A stretch of 42,488 nt of DNA from Candidatus Nealsoniibacteriota bacterium (GTDB taxonomy: Bacteria > Patescibacteriota > Minisyncoccia > Minisyncoccales > PWPS01): assembly GCA_003560665.1 (NCBI GenBank), contig PWKK01000026.1, positions 1 to 42,488 of the forward strand, given 5' to 3'. Each line of letters begins with the position of its first letter. Position 1 is the first letter of the stretch. The translations under genes were made by a program, and so were the position numbers. Of this stretch, positions 1 to 8,564 are shown piece after piece. A model generated the notes under the pieces. The model ran no database searches. It was not told the origin of the DNA and worked only from the letters and a program-made list of their open reading frames with translations.

Positions 1-720
1 AATTCTAGTGTTTCCCCTAAAAAGAGACACATTGGATCCATCGGTAAAACTATAGCTTAATCTGATAGAGTCCTCTGTGGAGCTGTAACAGCTCAAGTTT
101 CCGTAAGGATCGTCATCTTCTACATCTATTAATGTAGCATTAAAAAGAACAAATCCCGACCACTCCCAGCATCCTTTTATATCACCGATATCAACTTCTA
201 CTTTACAGTTAACGGAATCATGCTTCACCGAAACATATTTCTTTCCAGGAGGATTGTCAAAACCTTGATCAGCATAATGAAGGGCTTTATCGTCAAATTT
301 TAACTTTTGTTTAGTAGATCCACTTATATTAATGGTTCCCGTATCAGAAGCAGTAACAGCATTATCTGCTGAGATGTAGGCATTAGAAACTATCTTGTTT
401 CTCGGATCACAAGGATAGCTTAGTGTTATTTTCGTATTTTTTGCCACACTTCCTTCAACGTTGTTGTGATAATAAACATTAAAGGAAACATCATCTCCTG
501 CGTTGGCAGAAATGGGATCCGTCCACGCAGTATCACCTTGAGTTCTGTTTGCCAATCTCAAAGTTTCTTTATCCTTGCTGTGGGTATTAAACTCCGGAGT
601 AGCGGTAGATTCCGCCATTCCCGGGAAAAAACCAACTAAAAGACCTGCGAGGACGAAGAATATAACACCCGAATTTATTTTTTGATAGTTATTTATTTTA
701 AACATATTTTTATCGCTCAT
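1..720 (-). CDS. Secreted/surface protein, N-terminal part only (C-terminus beyond left edge)
   Basis: Minus-strand frame open from ATG at 720 to base 1: MSDKNMFKINNYQKINSGVIFFVLAGLLVGFFPGMAEST...; hydrophobic N-terminal signal segment. The distal part (LSCYSSTEDSIRLSYSFTDGSNVSLFRGNTRI) matches a module in the 30455-32023 ORF. Confidence 0.8.
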   Translation of the reverse strand, partial: MSDKNMFKINNYQKINSGVIFFVLAGLLVGFFPGMAESTATPEFNTHSKDKETLRLANRTQGDTAWTDPISANAGDDVSFNVYYHNNVEGSVAKNTKITLSYPCDPRNKIVSNAYISADNAVTASDTGTINISGSTKQKLKFDDKALHYADQGFDNPPGKKYVSVKHDSVNCKVEVDIGDIKGCWEWSGFVLFNATLIDVEDDDPYGNLSCYSSTEDSIRLSYSFTDGSNVSLFRGNTRI

Positions 721-778
721 TTATTTTTTATTAAACCCCTTTTAATAAAAGCTTTTACAAAACTTTCATTAAAAGAGA

Positions 779-818
779 GAGGTACCTGACACTGTGCACT
801 GCACAGATCAAGTACCTC
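779..818. repeat. Two-tier palindrome, REP-like or terminator hairpin
   Basis: GAGGTAC (779-785) pairs with GTACCTC (812-818); inner CTGTGC-ACT-GCACAG (792-806). Confidence 0.6.
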
Positions 819-832
819 TTTCGAGAGAGAAA

Positions 833-1711
833 TCAATTCGGAACTGGAGGATCATCCGGTGGCTCCCCTGGTTTTTCCTTCGTTGGGGGTGGCACGGGAG
901 GATCGTCCGGTGGCTCCCCTGGTTTTTCCTTCGTTGGGGGTGGCACGGGAGGATCATCCGGTGGCTCCCCTGGTTTTTCCGGAGGCGGCGGCGGAGGAGG
1001 CGGCGGCGGAGGCGGAGGTGGTGGTTTTGGTGGTTCCGTTGGTGGTGGTTTTGGTGGTTCCGTTGGTGGTGGTTTTGGTGGTTCCGTTGGTGGTGGTTTT
1101 GGGAGTTCCGGTTCGGGTTCGGGTAATACCTTAATCGGATTCCCGCAAGTGACTAATATTGCAGGCTCTCCTTTCTTGTTAACCAACACAAACCGATCCC
1201 AGGGAGATTTTTCAGCATAGAAGCTGACTATCCCCTCTTCCTTCATATAACCCACCTTTATCCGCGTACCCTTTTCGAGGATCTCATATTGAGGATTACC
1301 TCTTCCTGGCTCTGCGTCAGCCAGGGAAACAATATCCTCATATGTAGGGACCACCCCCAGAGTTGCCATTGCTTCCATAAAATATTCTCTATGATGCGCT
1401 TTGCTGGCAACCTCCTTCCAATAGAGTAAGCCGTCAAACACAACAGCATACTCTCTTGGGGGGTCAAGTCCCTTAAGTTCCTCCATCTTTGCCGTTCTAT
1501 CGCAAGGAATAAATTCTTCCCGCTCTTCTTCAAACGGCTCCTCTTCTTTTTTTTCTACTTCTTCTGCTTCTTCAACCGGTTCTTTTTCTACTTTTTCAAC
1601 CAGTTGCTCTTTTCTTGCTTCTAGTAAAAGGTTGGAGCCAAGGAGACCGAGAAATACTCCTGCTATGCTTACTATTATAATGAAGGCAACCACCTTCATT
1701 ATCTTCATCAT
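833..1711 (-). CDS. Membrane-anchored protein with proline-rich C-terminal repeats
   Basis: 292-aa ORF; N-terminal TM helix, acidic linker, globular middle, then PPKPPPTE repeats, a poly-Pro run and PPDDPPVPPPTKEKPGE repeats. Confidence 0.75.
   Translation of the reverse strand: MMKIMKVVAFIIIVSIAGVFLGLLGSNLLLEARKEQLVEKVEKEPVEEAEEVEKKEEEPFEEEREEFIPCDRTAKMEELKGLDPPREYAVVFDGLLYWKEVASKAHHREYFMEAMATLGVVPTYEDIVSLADAEPGRGNPQYEILEKGTRIKVGYMKEEGIVSFYAEKSPWDRFVLVNKKGEPAILVTCGNPIKVLPEPEPELPKPPPTEPPKPPPTEPPKPPPTEPPKPPPPPPPPPPPPPPPEKPGEPPDDPPVPPPTKEKPGEPPDDPPVPPPTKEKPGEPPDDPPVPN
846..1100. repeat. In-frame tandem repeats: 51-bp unit (3 copies), poly-Pro tract, 24-bp unit (about 3 copies)
   Basis: Repeated 'ggaggatcatccggtggctcccctggtttttccttcgttgggggtggcac' at 846, 897 and 948; repeated 'ggtggttttggtggttccgttggt' from ~1018. 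Confidence 0.9.
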
Positions 1712-1839
1712 TATCTCTCCTTTCTCTTCTCTCTCTATTTAAAATAAAAAGAACAATTTCCCTCTCGTTTCTAATTTATAGTATATTTTTGAAAATAAGT
1801 CAAGAGCAAAAAATAGTGGGGGTTTAAGCCCTCCACTAT

Positions 1840-2532
1840 TTACTCTACAATCCCCCTAACTCCTATTCTACTATCCCTACTTCCCGGAGGCCAACAACTC
1901 ATTAGCACAACCTCTTTTTTTTCTTCTCCCGGGTAAAGTGGAGGAACATCTTCTCCTACTTCATAGATTCTTTTTCCTTCTTCATCGTCGGTTACATAAT
2001 AGGTTGTTAATCTGTTGTTATAACAAACCTCAATCTCGTCTCCTTCCTCCAGGTCGTTTATATTAGTGAAAACCCAGTCATGCTTTATCTTCGGCCATCC
2101 GGGAGGAGCGGAGTGCCCAAGCAAAACAGAAAGACCTTTTTCTCCCGGATAAGAAGAACCGGGAAAGTGTGTTACTCCTCTGTCTAAGGATTCTCTGTAC
2201 TCTTCTTCGGTAGTTCCCCCAGTTTCAACGACCGGAGCGGTAATATCAATTGCAGGAATAGTTATTCTGTCCTCCTCGCAGTAAATTACAGGAGCAGTTT
2301 CTTCTTCCTTTTCGTCTTCTTCATCAATAAAATCCTCTTCACTTGCCTCTCTCCTCTCCGGGAGCAAATTAGATATTTTTTGTCCTATGAGGTAAGGAGC
2401 TGTCCTTAAATTTAAAAACCCGGAAACATCTTTCCAGTTTATAACCAGAACAGAGGCAAAAAAGACCAGCAAAAAAAGCTTGAAAAGGGTCTTGTCTCTT
2501 TCTGTAAAAAATTTTTGCTTTTTCTCTTCCAT
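1840..2532 (-). CDS. Sortase (class D/E-like transpeptidase)
   Basis: TM N-terminus; ITIPAIDI..., catalytic-region motifs VLLGHSAPP (His), VVLMSCWPPGS (Cys) and RIGVRG (Arg). The upstream ORF start at 2571 is less likely than MEEKKQKFF at 2532. Confidence 0.9.
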   Translation of the reverse strand: MEEKKQKFFTERDKTLFKLFLLVFFASVLVINWKDVSGFLNLRTAPYLIGQKISNLLPERREASEEDFIDEEDEKEEETAPVIYCEEDRITIPAIDITAPVVETGGTTEEEYRESLDRGVTHFPGSSYPGEKGLSVLLGHSAPPGWPKIKHDWVFTNINDLEEGDEIEVCYNNRLTTYYVTDDEEGKRIYEVGEDVPPLYPGEEKKEVVLMSCWPPGSRDSRIGVRGIVE

Positions 2533-2538
2533 TTTTTT

Positions 2539-2544
2539 ATTATA
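2539..2544 (-). promoter_or_regulatory. -10 element (extended, TGGTATAAT) of sortase gene
   Basis: TGGTATAAT followed by 6 nt and ATG at 2532. Confidence 0.55.
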
Positions 2545-2601
2545 CCACAAAAATCCTAATTTTAAAACCATCTTTAGTATAGGGTTAACTCTATACTATA
2601 T

Positions 2602-3684
2602 TTATATTCTTTCTGTCTTCCTCGGAACGCCTTTTTCTTGAAAGATGTAAAAGTTTTTTCTTCCGATTGTTTGTCCCCTTTCAGTCTTTACATTCACTCT
2701 CCAGTATCCCGGAGAAACATTATAATAAGTGTACCACCTGTAGCCGATATCCCTTCCTCCGACAACGGTAAACGGAATATTTGCAGCTGTCTCCCACCTT
2801 TTTTTCTCGTCATCAAACCTTTGCCACTGGTGGGAAACTTTCAGCTCCATCCTTTCCGGTGCAAAAACAGCACTGTAAAGATAAACGATTTGTCGAGAAG
2901 AAGAGATATGTCTCTTTTCATGGTAAAGAAAACACCTAATCCAGCTGCCACAATCCTCGGTCACCACTTGATAGTCATTGTTCACCCTGCTTATCTCGTG
3001 ATAAACACCGATTTCTTGAATTGAAAGCGGGATCGGAGGAATGAGGTTTAGAAAATAAAAAACGTTCATCGCTAAAAAAATGTTCCCAATAGAAAGAAAA
3101 AGAACTCTTCTTTTTTCATCAACTCGGAAAGAGTGACGGGAAAGGATTTTGATAAAGAAAAAAACCACCACCAAGCTTGCCAATCCACTTCCAAGAAAGA
3201 TGAGAATGCTGAGATTGTTAAGCAAGTTTGGAAGAAGAAGATTTAAATAGGAAAAAAGGGCAAAAAAGTAAACACTTATCTGGATAGCCGGGCGCACATT
3301 GTACTTTCTAAAGATCTCGTTGCCAATCATCAAAAATATTATCATAATGATAAACGGCCAGCTTGCGGAAAAAGACCCGCTGTGGGAGTAAAAAATCAAA
3401 AACGCACTAAAAAGGTTACCAAACGAGTACTGCAGAAAAAGAGGTGCCAAAACACGCCAGTAGGAAAAAAACTTTCCGGCAACCTTTTTCGCTTCATACA
3501 AATTAATAACACTGATATTCGCTTTAATGAAAATCAAGTGCCCGGCCAAGAGCAACATCGCCATTGTAAAGTTAATAAAGCGGAAAGTAAGAACGTCGGT
3601 AACAAAACCGAAAACCAAAGCACCGGGAATAAGATACCTTTCGTAGCGGTTATAAAATTTTTTTAATTTTCTAAGTTTTTCCAT
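2602..3684 (-). CDS. Polytopic membrane protein with C-terminal DUF2914-like domain
   Basis: Multiple TM helices; C-terminal region VVTEDCGSWIRCFLYHEKRH...VSHQWQRFDDEKKRWETA...GGRDIGYRWYTYYNVSPGYWRVNVKTERGQTIGRKNF typical of DUF2914. Confidence 0.8.
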   Translation of the reverse strand: MEKLRKLKKFYNRYERYLIPGALVFGFVTDVLTFRFINFTMAMLLLAGHLIFIKANISVINLYEAKKVAGKFFSYWRVLAPLFLQYSFGNLFSAFLIFYSHSGSFSASWPFIIMIIFLMIGNEIFRKYNVRPAIQISVYFFALFSYLNLLLPNLLNNLSILIFLGSGLASLVVVFFFIKILSRHSFRVDEKRRVLFLSIGNIFLAMNVFYFLNLIPPIPLSIQEIGVYHEISRVNNDYQVVTEDCGSWIRCFLYHEKRHISSSRQIVYLYSAVFAPERMELKVSHQWQRFDDEKKRWETAANIPFTVVGGRDIGYRWYTYYNVSPGYWRVNVKTERGQTIGRKNFYIFQEKGVPRKTERI

Positions 3685-4945
3685 TTTTTAATGTTTTTTT
3701 TGCAGCGCTTTCCCCCGCCAGATAGCCAGTACTCCAACACATCTGCAGGTTAAATCCACCAGTCGGTCCGTCAACATCAATGACTTCTCCGGCAAAAAAA
3801 AGATTTTCTATTTTTTTTGACTGCATCGTCTTTTCATCAATCTCCGCCACCGAAACTCCCCCGGAAGTAGTTACCGCCAAATCAAAGCCCATTAAGCTTT
3901 CTACCGTCATCTCCAGTCCCTTAAGCAATCCAACCAGTACCTTCCTCTCTTCTCTCCCTATCTGATTAACATTCTTTTCTGGATTTATCCCGGATAAAGC
4001 CACTATCACCGAAATCATTTTTGCCGGAAGGAGATCTCCTAAGCTGTTTTTAAACTTCTTGTTGGCGTACTTTTTAAAATCCCGTTGAACCCTCTCATCA
4101 AGCTTTTTAAAGTCCAGTGCCGGTTTCAAATCCAGAAATAATTTTACACTTCCTTCTTTTAAAAACTCTCCCACTTCTTTACTTATATCCAAAACAATCG
4201 GTCCGCTTACCCCGTAGTGGGTGAAAACACACTCTCCAAATCTCACTGCTTTTTTTTTGTTTCTCTTTGCTGTTACCTGAACATTCTTCAAACTGAGCCC
4301 TTGTAATTCTTTCACCCACGGCTCTTTAACTTTCAAAGGGACAAGTACCGGTTTCAACTCTCGAGTGCCGTGACCTAAAGAATTTGCCCACCTCACACCG
4401 TCGCCAGTAGATCCCGTTACCGGGTATGCCGATCCTCCCGTACACAGAATATAGCTTTCCGCAAAAACTTCTTTCTTGTTTTGCAGGATTATTTTTTTAA
4501 TCCTGTTCTTGTTAACGGAAAACCGGTGAACTTTTGCACTGCAAACCAAAGTAGCTCCTCTTTTTTTGAGGCATCTTACAAGAGTCGTGCGTACCGTTTC
4601 CGCCCGATTGCTTTTTGGGAACACTCTTCCTCCTCTTTCAATTTTTGTTTTAACTTTCTCTTCATTAAAAAAGCGAATAACATCTTCCGGTCCGAATTTA
4701 CCGAAAGCAGAAAAAAGAAACTTACCCCTTTTCCCATAACGAGAAACAAGATTTTTGATATCAAACTCCGCGTTCGTTATGTTGCACCTCTCGTGACCCG
4801 TTAAAAGAAGTTTTTTGCCAAACTCTTTATTTTTTTCCAGGACAACAACACTGGCACCACTCTCTGCTGCCTTTATCGCTGCCATCATTCCTGCCGGTCC
4901 GCCTCCAATTACGGCAACATCAAAAATATTTTTTTCGTTTCTCAT
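3671..4945 (-). CDS. NAD(P)/FAD-dependent oxidoreductase, HI0933/YhiN family
   Basis: FDVAVIGGGPAGMMAAIKAAESGASVVVLEK dinucleotide motif; GHERCNITN; C-terminal FFAGEVIDVDGPTGGFNLQMCWSTGYLAG. Confidence 0.93.
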   Translation of the reverse strand: MRNEKNIFDVAVIGGGPAGMMAAIKAAESGASVVVLEKNKEFGKKLLLTGHERCNITNAEFDIKNLVSRYGKRGKFLFSAFGKFGPEDVIRFFNEEKVKTKIERGGRVFPKSNRAETVRTTLVRCLKKRGATLVCSAKVHRFSVNKNRIKKIILQNKKEVFAESYILCTGGSAYPVTGSTGDGVRWANSLGHGTRELKPVLVPLKVKEPWVKELQGLSLKNVQVTAKRNKKKAVRFGECVFTHYGVSGPIVLDISKEVGEFLKEGSVKLFLDLKPALDFKKLDERVQRDFKKYANKKFKNSLGDLLPAKMISVIVALSGINPEKNVNQIGREERKVLVGLLKGLEMTVESLMGFDLAVTTSGGVSVAEIDEKTMQSKKIENLFFAGEVIDVDGPTGGFNLQMCWSTGYLAGESAAKKTLKNGKT

Positions 4946-4974
4946 AAACCTATTCTATCAAAAAAAGAAGAAAT

Positions 4975-5018
4975 AAAAAAATGAAGCCGGAAAACCAACT
5001 CCAGCTTCTTCTTTTTTT
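4975..5018 (-). terminator. Intrinsic terminator
   Basis: Minus-strand GAAGCUGG-AGUUGGUUUU-CCGGCUUC (4983-5008) with U-G wobble, followed by AUUUUUUU. Confidence 0.7.
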
Positions 5019-5037
5019 TGAGAAATTCAGAGAAAAT

Positions 5038-5193
5038 TTACCTACAATCAGAAATGTCTTTACTCTTCTTCTCAGTCTCTCTCTTGCGTCGCAAGTATTT
5101 TTCTTTTTGTTCACTATACTGCGTATAAATTCCAAGGCCTAAAAAAAGGTAGCAAGATATAAAAAACGAATAAAAAAGAATTATACTTGTCAC
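5038..5193 (-). CDS. Small (51 aa) single-TM membrane protein
   Basis: GTG start at 5193 preceded by AAAAGGAGGGTTTTCA (strong SD). Product MTSIILFYSFFISCYLFLGLGIYTQYSEQKEKYLRRKRETEKKSKDISDCR. Upstream TTGCTT-17-TATAAT promoter and downstream terminator. Confidence 0.65.
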   Translation of the reverse strand: MTSIILFYSFFISCYLFLGLGIYTQYSEQKEKYLRRKRETEKKSKDISDCR

Positions 5194-5226
5194 TGAAAAC
5201 CCTCCTTTTTGCTTTAAATATGCTAT

Positions 5227-5255
5227 ATTATAACCCGAAGATAAAAACAAAGCAA
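5227..5255 (-). promoter_or_regulatory. Putative sigma70-type promoter for the 51-aa ORF
   Basis: Minus strand TTGCTT (5255-5250), 17-nt spacer, TATAAT (5232-5227). Confidence 0.55.
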
Positions 5256-5282
5256 ATTGGGGCTCGGCCTCATTTAAAAATT

Positions 5283-5843
5283 ATGCTAAAACACAACGAA
5301 ATAAGAAAAGGAAAAATTATTCTTTTTGGAGAAGATCCTTACGAGGTGATAAAACACTCGCACGTGGTAAAAGGAAGAGGAAAGTCTGTCGTTCAAACAA
5401 GAATGAAAAACTTACGCACCGGAAACATTTTGCAGAAAACCTTCCATCCCGGAGAAAGTGCAAAAGAAGCAGAGCTAGAAAAACTAGGTGCGGTTTTTGT
5501 TTATTCTCATCGTGGCAAATACGTTTTTCACAAGGAAAACGATCCCTCTTCTCGTTTCGAGCTTACAGAAGAGCAAATTGGAGAAAAGGTTGATTATTTA
5601 AAAGAAAAAACAACCATCACGGCCATTTTGTTAAACGAAAAGATTATCGACATCTCTCTCCCGATAAAAATGAACTTTCGGGTCAAAGAAGCCCCTCCGG
5701 GAGTAAAAGGAAACAGAGCAGAAGGAGGAACAAAGACCGTAATGACGGAAACCGGAAAAAAAATTAACGCTCCTCTGTTTGTCAACGAAGGAGATGTAAT
5801 AGAGGTAAATACAGAGACAGGAGAGTATCTTCGAAGAATTTAA
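5283..5843 (+). CDS. efp: Elongation factor P
   Basis: MLKHNEIRKGKIILFGEDPYEVIKHSHVVKGRGKSVVQTRMKNLRTGNILQKTF...EAPPGVKGNRAEGGTKTVMTETGKKINAPLFVNEGDVIEVNTETGEYLRRI. Domain start fits ATG at 5283 rather than 5187. Confidence 0.93.
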   Translation: MLKHNEIRKGKIILFGEDPYEVIKHSHVVKGRGKSVVQTRMKNLRTGNILQKTFHPGESAKEAELEKLGAVFVYSHRGKYVFHKENDPSSRFELTEEQIGEKVDYLKEKTTITAILLNEKIIDISLPIKMNFRVKEAPPGVKGNRAEGGTKTVMTETGKKINAPLFVNEGDVIEVNTETGEYLRRI

Positions 5844-6283
5844 AAAAGCTTGGGTGCTTTCTTTTCTCCGTCAAGTACTTCGTTAACCATCCTGTCAGCA
5901 TCTTTATTTTTGTTTCGAGAAACAGATTTAATTTTTACTTTTTTGAAATCAAGGCACAAATTCCAAAGTTTTAGGAACAAGGGTTGAAGTTTTTCATTTT
6001 CAATCTTGTACTTTCCTTGCATCTGCTTTACAAGAAGCTCAGAGTCAGAACACAGTGTTACCTCAACCTCTTTTGCAAGGCGTTTTCCAAAATGAGCCTT
6101 AAACTTTTCTAGTCCAAAAATAGCAGCTTTATACTCCGCTTCATTGTTAGTTAATTCGTCACCAAGATATAATCCGTACTCTTTTACATTCTCTCCTTTT
6201 TCGTTACAAAAAACAACTCCAGCAGCCGCTTTTCCCGGGTTTCCTCTTGCGCCACCATCAGTGTAAATACTTATTTTCTTCAT
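5840..6283 (-). CDS. RNase H-like protein (RNase HI family)
   Basis: ISIYTDGGARGNPGKAAAGVVF...NNEAEYKAAIFGLE...CSDSELLVKQMQGKYKI...VSRNKNKDADRMVNEVLD. Confidence 0.92.
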   Translation of the reverse strand: MKKISIYTDGGARGNPGKAAAGVVFCNEKGENVKEYGLYLGDELTNNEAEYKAAIFGLEKFKAHFGKRLAKEVEVTLCSDSELLVKQMQGKYKIENEKLQPLFLKLWNLCLDFKKVKIKSVSRNKNKDADRMVNEVLDGEKKAPKLF

Positions 6284-6297
6284 AGATATAATAAATG

Positions 6298-7407
6298 TTA
6301 TTTTTTCGAAAAGTAATCAACAAGACATTTTTTTAACTTTGTGAGATTTTTGACTTCTAATACAAACCCGGCCGCAACAGGATGCCCACCAAAAGATTGA
6401 AGGTAATCAGCACAACAACTCATCGCCTCTACCGCGTCCTGTCCGGAAACCGCCCGTACAGAACCACATGCAAGATCTCCTTCCTTAACATAAATAAAAA
6501 CAGGTTTTTTATGCTCTTTAATCACCCTTGAAGCAATCGATCCCGCCAGATAGGAGGGAAAATTTCCTTCTTCAAAAATAATCTTCTCTTTTCCGGTAAT
6601 TTTTTCTAGTATTCTTTTCTCTTCAATTTCAATTTCTTTTTTACGTTTCTTTTGCCTTTCTTTGAGGTGTTCAATCATCTCTCGTGCAGCATCCTCTCTT
6701 TCTTCCGTAAGAAAAAGATAGGCAACGTTTACACCACCCTCCGGTTCGGTTACGTTCAATAGAGAAACGGTTTTTTCAACAAAATTTTCTGTAGGCTCTT
6801 CCTTTAAGGCCTTTAGAGACGTAATGCTCGGGTTCTCCAGAAACTTTAATCCTTCATCGAGTATCTCTTTGTTGTCGGATTCTCTCGGAACCATATCGGC
6901 AACAGTAGCAATAGCGGCAAGCTCTAAAAATCTCTTTTTCTTTTTAGAAAAATCATCCCCAAGCATCTCTTGCACAAGCCTGTAAACAACCCCTGCATTA
7001 GCAAACTTTTTAAACGGATAATTGTCTTCCTCCTGCATCGGGTCAAGTATTAGCGAGACATCAGGTATTTTAGAAAGAACTTTATGGTGATCGATTATTA
7101 TAAACTCAAACCCTACTTTTTTCGCTTCTTTTGCGCCTTCGAAATTACTTATTCCACAATCAAGGGAAACAAGTAATGCCGGCGCTTCTTTCTTTATGTC
7201 AGATATTGCTTCTCGACTTAGTCCGTAACCCCACTTCTCACGATTAGAAATGTACGGCAGATACTTTCCTCCAATCTCTTCGATAGCTTCTCCTAAAATT
7301 ATTACCGATGTTACACCATCCAAATCGGCATCACCAAAAAGAACAATTTTCTCGTTGTTTTTTATTGCCTCTTTTATTCTGTTAGATACTTTTTTTAAAT
7401 TTTTCAT
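6298..7407 (-). CDS. DHH-family phosphoesterase, RecJ-like
   Basis: KIVLFGDADLDGVTSVIIL, SLDCGIS, IIDHHKV, DHHA1-like C-terminus CGSVRAVSGQDAVEAM...FGGHPVAAGF. Confidence 0.9.
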   Translation of the reverse strand: MKNLKKVSNRIKEAIKNNEKIVLFGDADLDGVTSVIILGEAIEEIGGKYLPYISNREKWGYGLSREAISDIKKEAPALLVSLDCGISNFEGAKEAKKVGFEFIIIDHHKVLSKIPDVSLILDPMQEEDNYPFKKFANAGVVYRLVQEMLGDDFSKKKKRFLELAAIATVADMVPRESDNKEILDEGLKFLENPSITSLKALKEEPTENFVEKTVSLLNVTEPEGGVNVAYLFLTEEREDAAREMIEHLKERQKKRKKEIEIEEKRILEKITGKEKIIFEEGNFPSYLAGSIASRVIKEHKKPVFIYVKEGDLACGSVRAVSGQDAVEAMSCCADYLQSFGGHPVAAGFVLEVKNLTKLKKCLVDYFSKK

Positions 7408-8564
7408 TTTCCTAATGCTTCTATTCCCGGCATTTTTCCTCCACTTATATAAGTAAGCATCGCCCCTCCCCCGTAAGAGATAAGATCCATCCTGTGCAAA
7501 AGATTAAATTGTTGAAAAGCTTTTCCCGTATCCCCTCCTCCGACCACTTTCAACGCTTTTTCATTTTCAATAACATATGCTCCTACTTCTTTCGTTCCTT
7601 TTGCAAACACCTCTTTTTCGGAAAAACCCAAAGGGCCGGCCCAAATAATCGTTCCCGCTTCACTGATAATGTCCCCATACAACCTTCTTGTTTCTTGGCC
7701 GATATCAAATATATCTTCTTTTTCGCTTACTTTCGCAGGTGCGGTTTCCCTTGTTTCTCGCTCTCCAGTATTATCTACAGAAGCAATTACGTCAACCGGC
7801 AGATGGAGCTTAGGTGAAGTGTGCTCTATCTTTTCCACCGCTTTTCTGATTTTAGTATCCGGCCAAGGAAGGTTAAAGGCGATTCGGCGGACAATAAGAA
7901 CCATGTTTGCTATCTTACCCCCCAGAAGAACATGATCGGCAGTTCTTAAAAAATAATTTACAACGGATATCTTTGATTCCACTTTTGCGCCCCCAATGAT
8001 GGCAACAATCGGTCTTTTCGGATTCTTTTTTACTTTCTCTAACACCTTGATTTCTCTTTCCATAAGTATCCCCATTGCACTGGGAATAAAGCGAGGAATT
8101 TTTGTTAACGAAGCGTGGTTCCTGTGAGAGACAGAAAAGGCATCATTTATAAAAATATCGGCTAAAGAGGCTAGCTTCTTTCCAAACCAAAGAGAGTTTT
8201 CCTTTTCTTCTTTATAGATACGTACATTTTCAAGAAGAAGTATTTCTCCTTTTTCCATTTCGTCTATCTTCTTTTTAACTTTCTCACCGATGCATTCGGG
8301 AACAAAGTTCACTTTTTTTTTAAATGCGGAAGAAAGAACTTCTTTTAAAGGGGCTATACTTTTCCCGCTTGAAAAATGACTAAGCAAAACAACCTTTGCC
8401 TTTTTTTTTAAAAGATATTTAACTGTCGGAACCGCTTGGCGAATGCGTGGGTTCTCCAACATTTTTTCTTCGCTTTCAAGAGGGATGTTAAAATCACAAC
8501 GGACCAAAACACATTTTCCCATTACATCCACCTCGCTAATCTTTCTTCTTTTTTTTGAAAGCAT
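7404..8564 (-). CDS. pgk: Phosphoglycerate kinase
   Basis: KISEVDVMGKCVLVRCDFNIPL, INDAFSVSHRNHAS, IIGGAKVESKI, IIWAGPLGFSE, VVGGGDTGKAF, ISYGGGAMLTYISGGKMPGIEAL. Start probably 8564 or 8522, not 8630. Confidence 0.92.
   Translation of the reverse strand: MLSKKRRKISEVDVMGKCVLVRCDFNIPLESEEKMLENPRIRQAVPTVKYLLKKKAKVVLLSHFSSGKSIAPLKEVLSSAFKKKVNFVPECIGEKVKKKIDEMEKGEILLLENVRIYKEEKENSLWFGKKLASLADIFINDAFSVSHRNHASLTKIPRFIPSAMGILMEREIKVLEKVKKNPKRPIVAIIGGAKVESKISVVNYFLRTADHVLLGGKIANMVLIVRRIAFNLPWPDTKIRKAVEKIEHTSPKLHLPVDVIASVDNTGERETRETAPAKVSEKEDIFDIGQETRRLYGDIISEAGTIIWAGPLGFSEKEVFAKGTKEVGAYVIENEKALKVVGGGDTGKAFQQFNLLHRMDLISYGGGAMLTYISGGKMPGIEALGK

Noticed and set aside
794-1134. Plus-strand ORFs rich in Arg/Trp (110 aa) and Val/Ala (91 aa)
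   Set aside because: Antisense shadow of the proline-rich repeats in the 833-1711 minus CDS.
2638-3666. Plus-strand ORFs opposite the DUF2914 protein
   Set aside because: No homology features; fully antisense to a convincing CDS.
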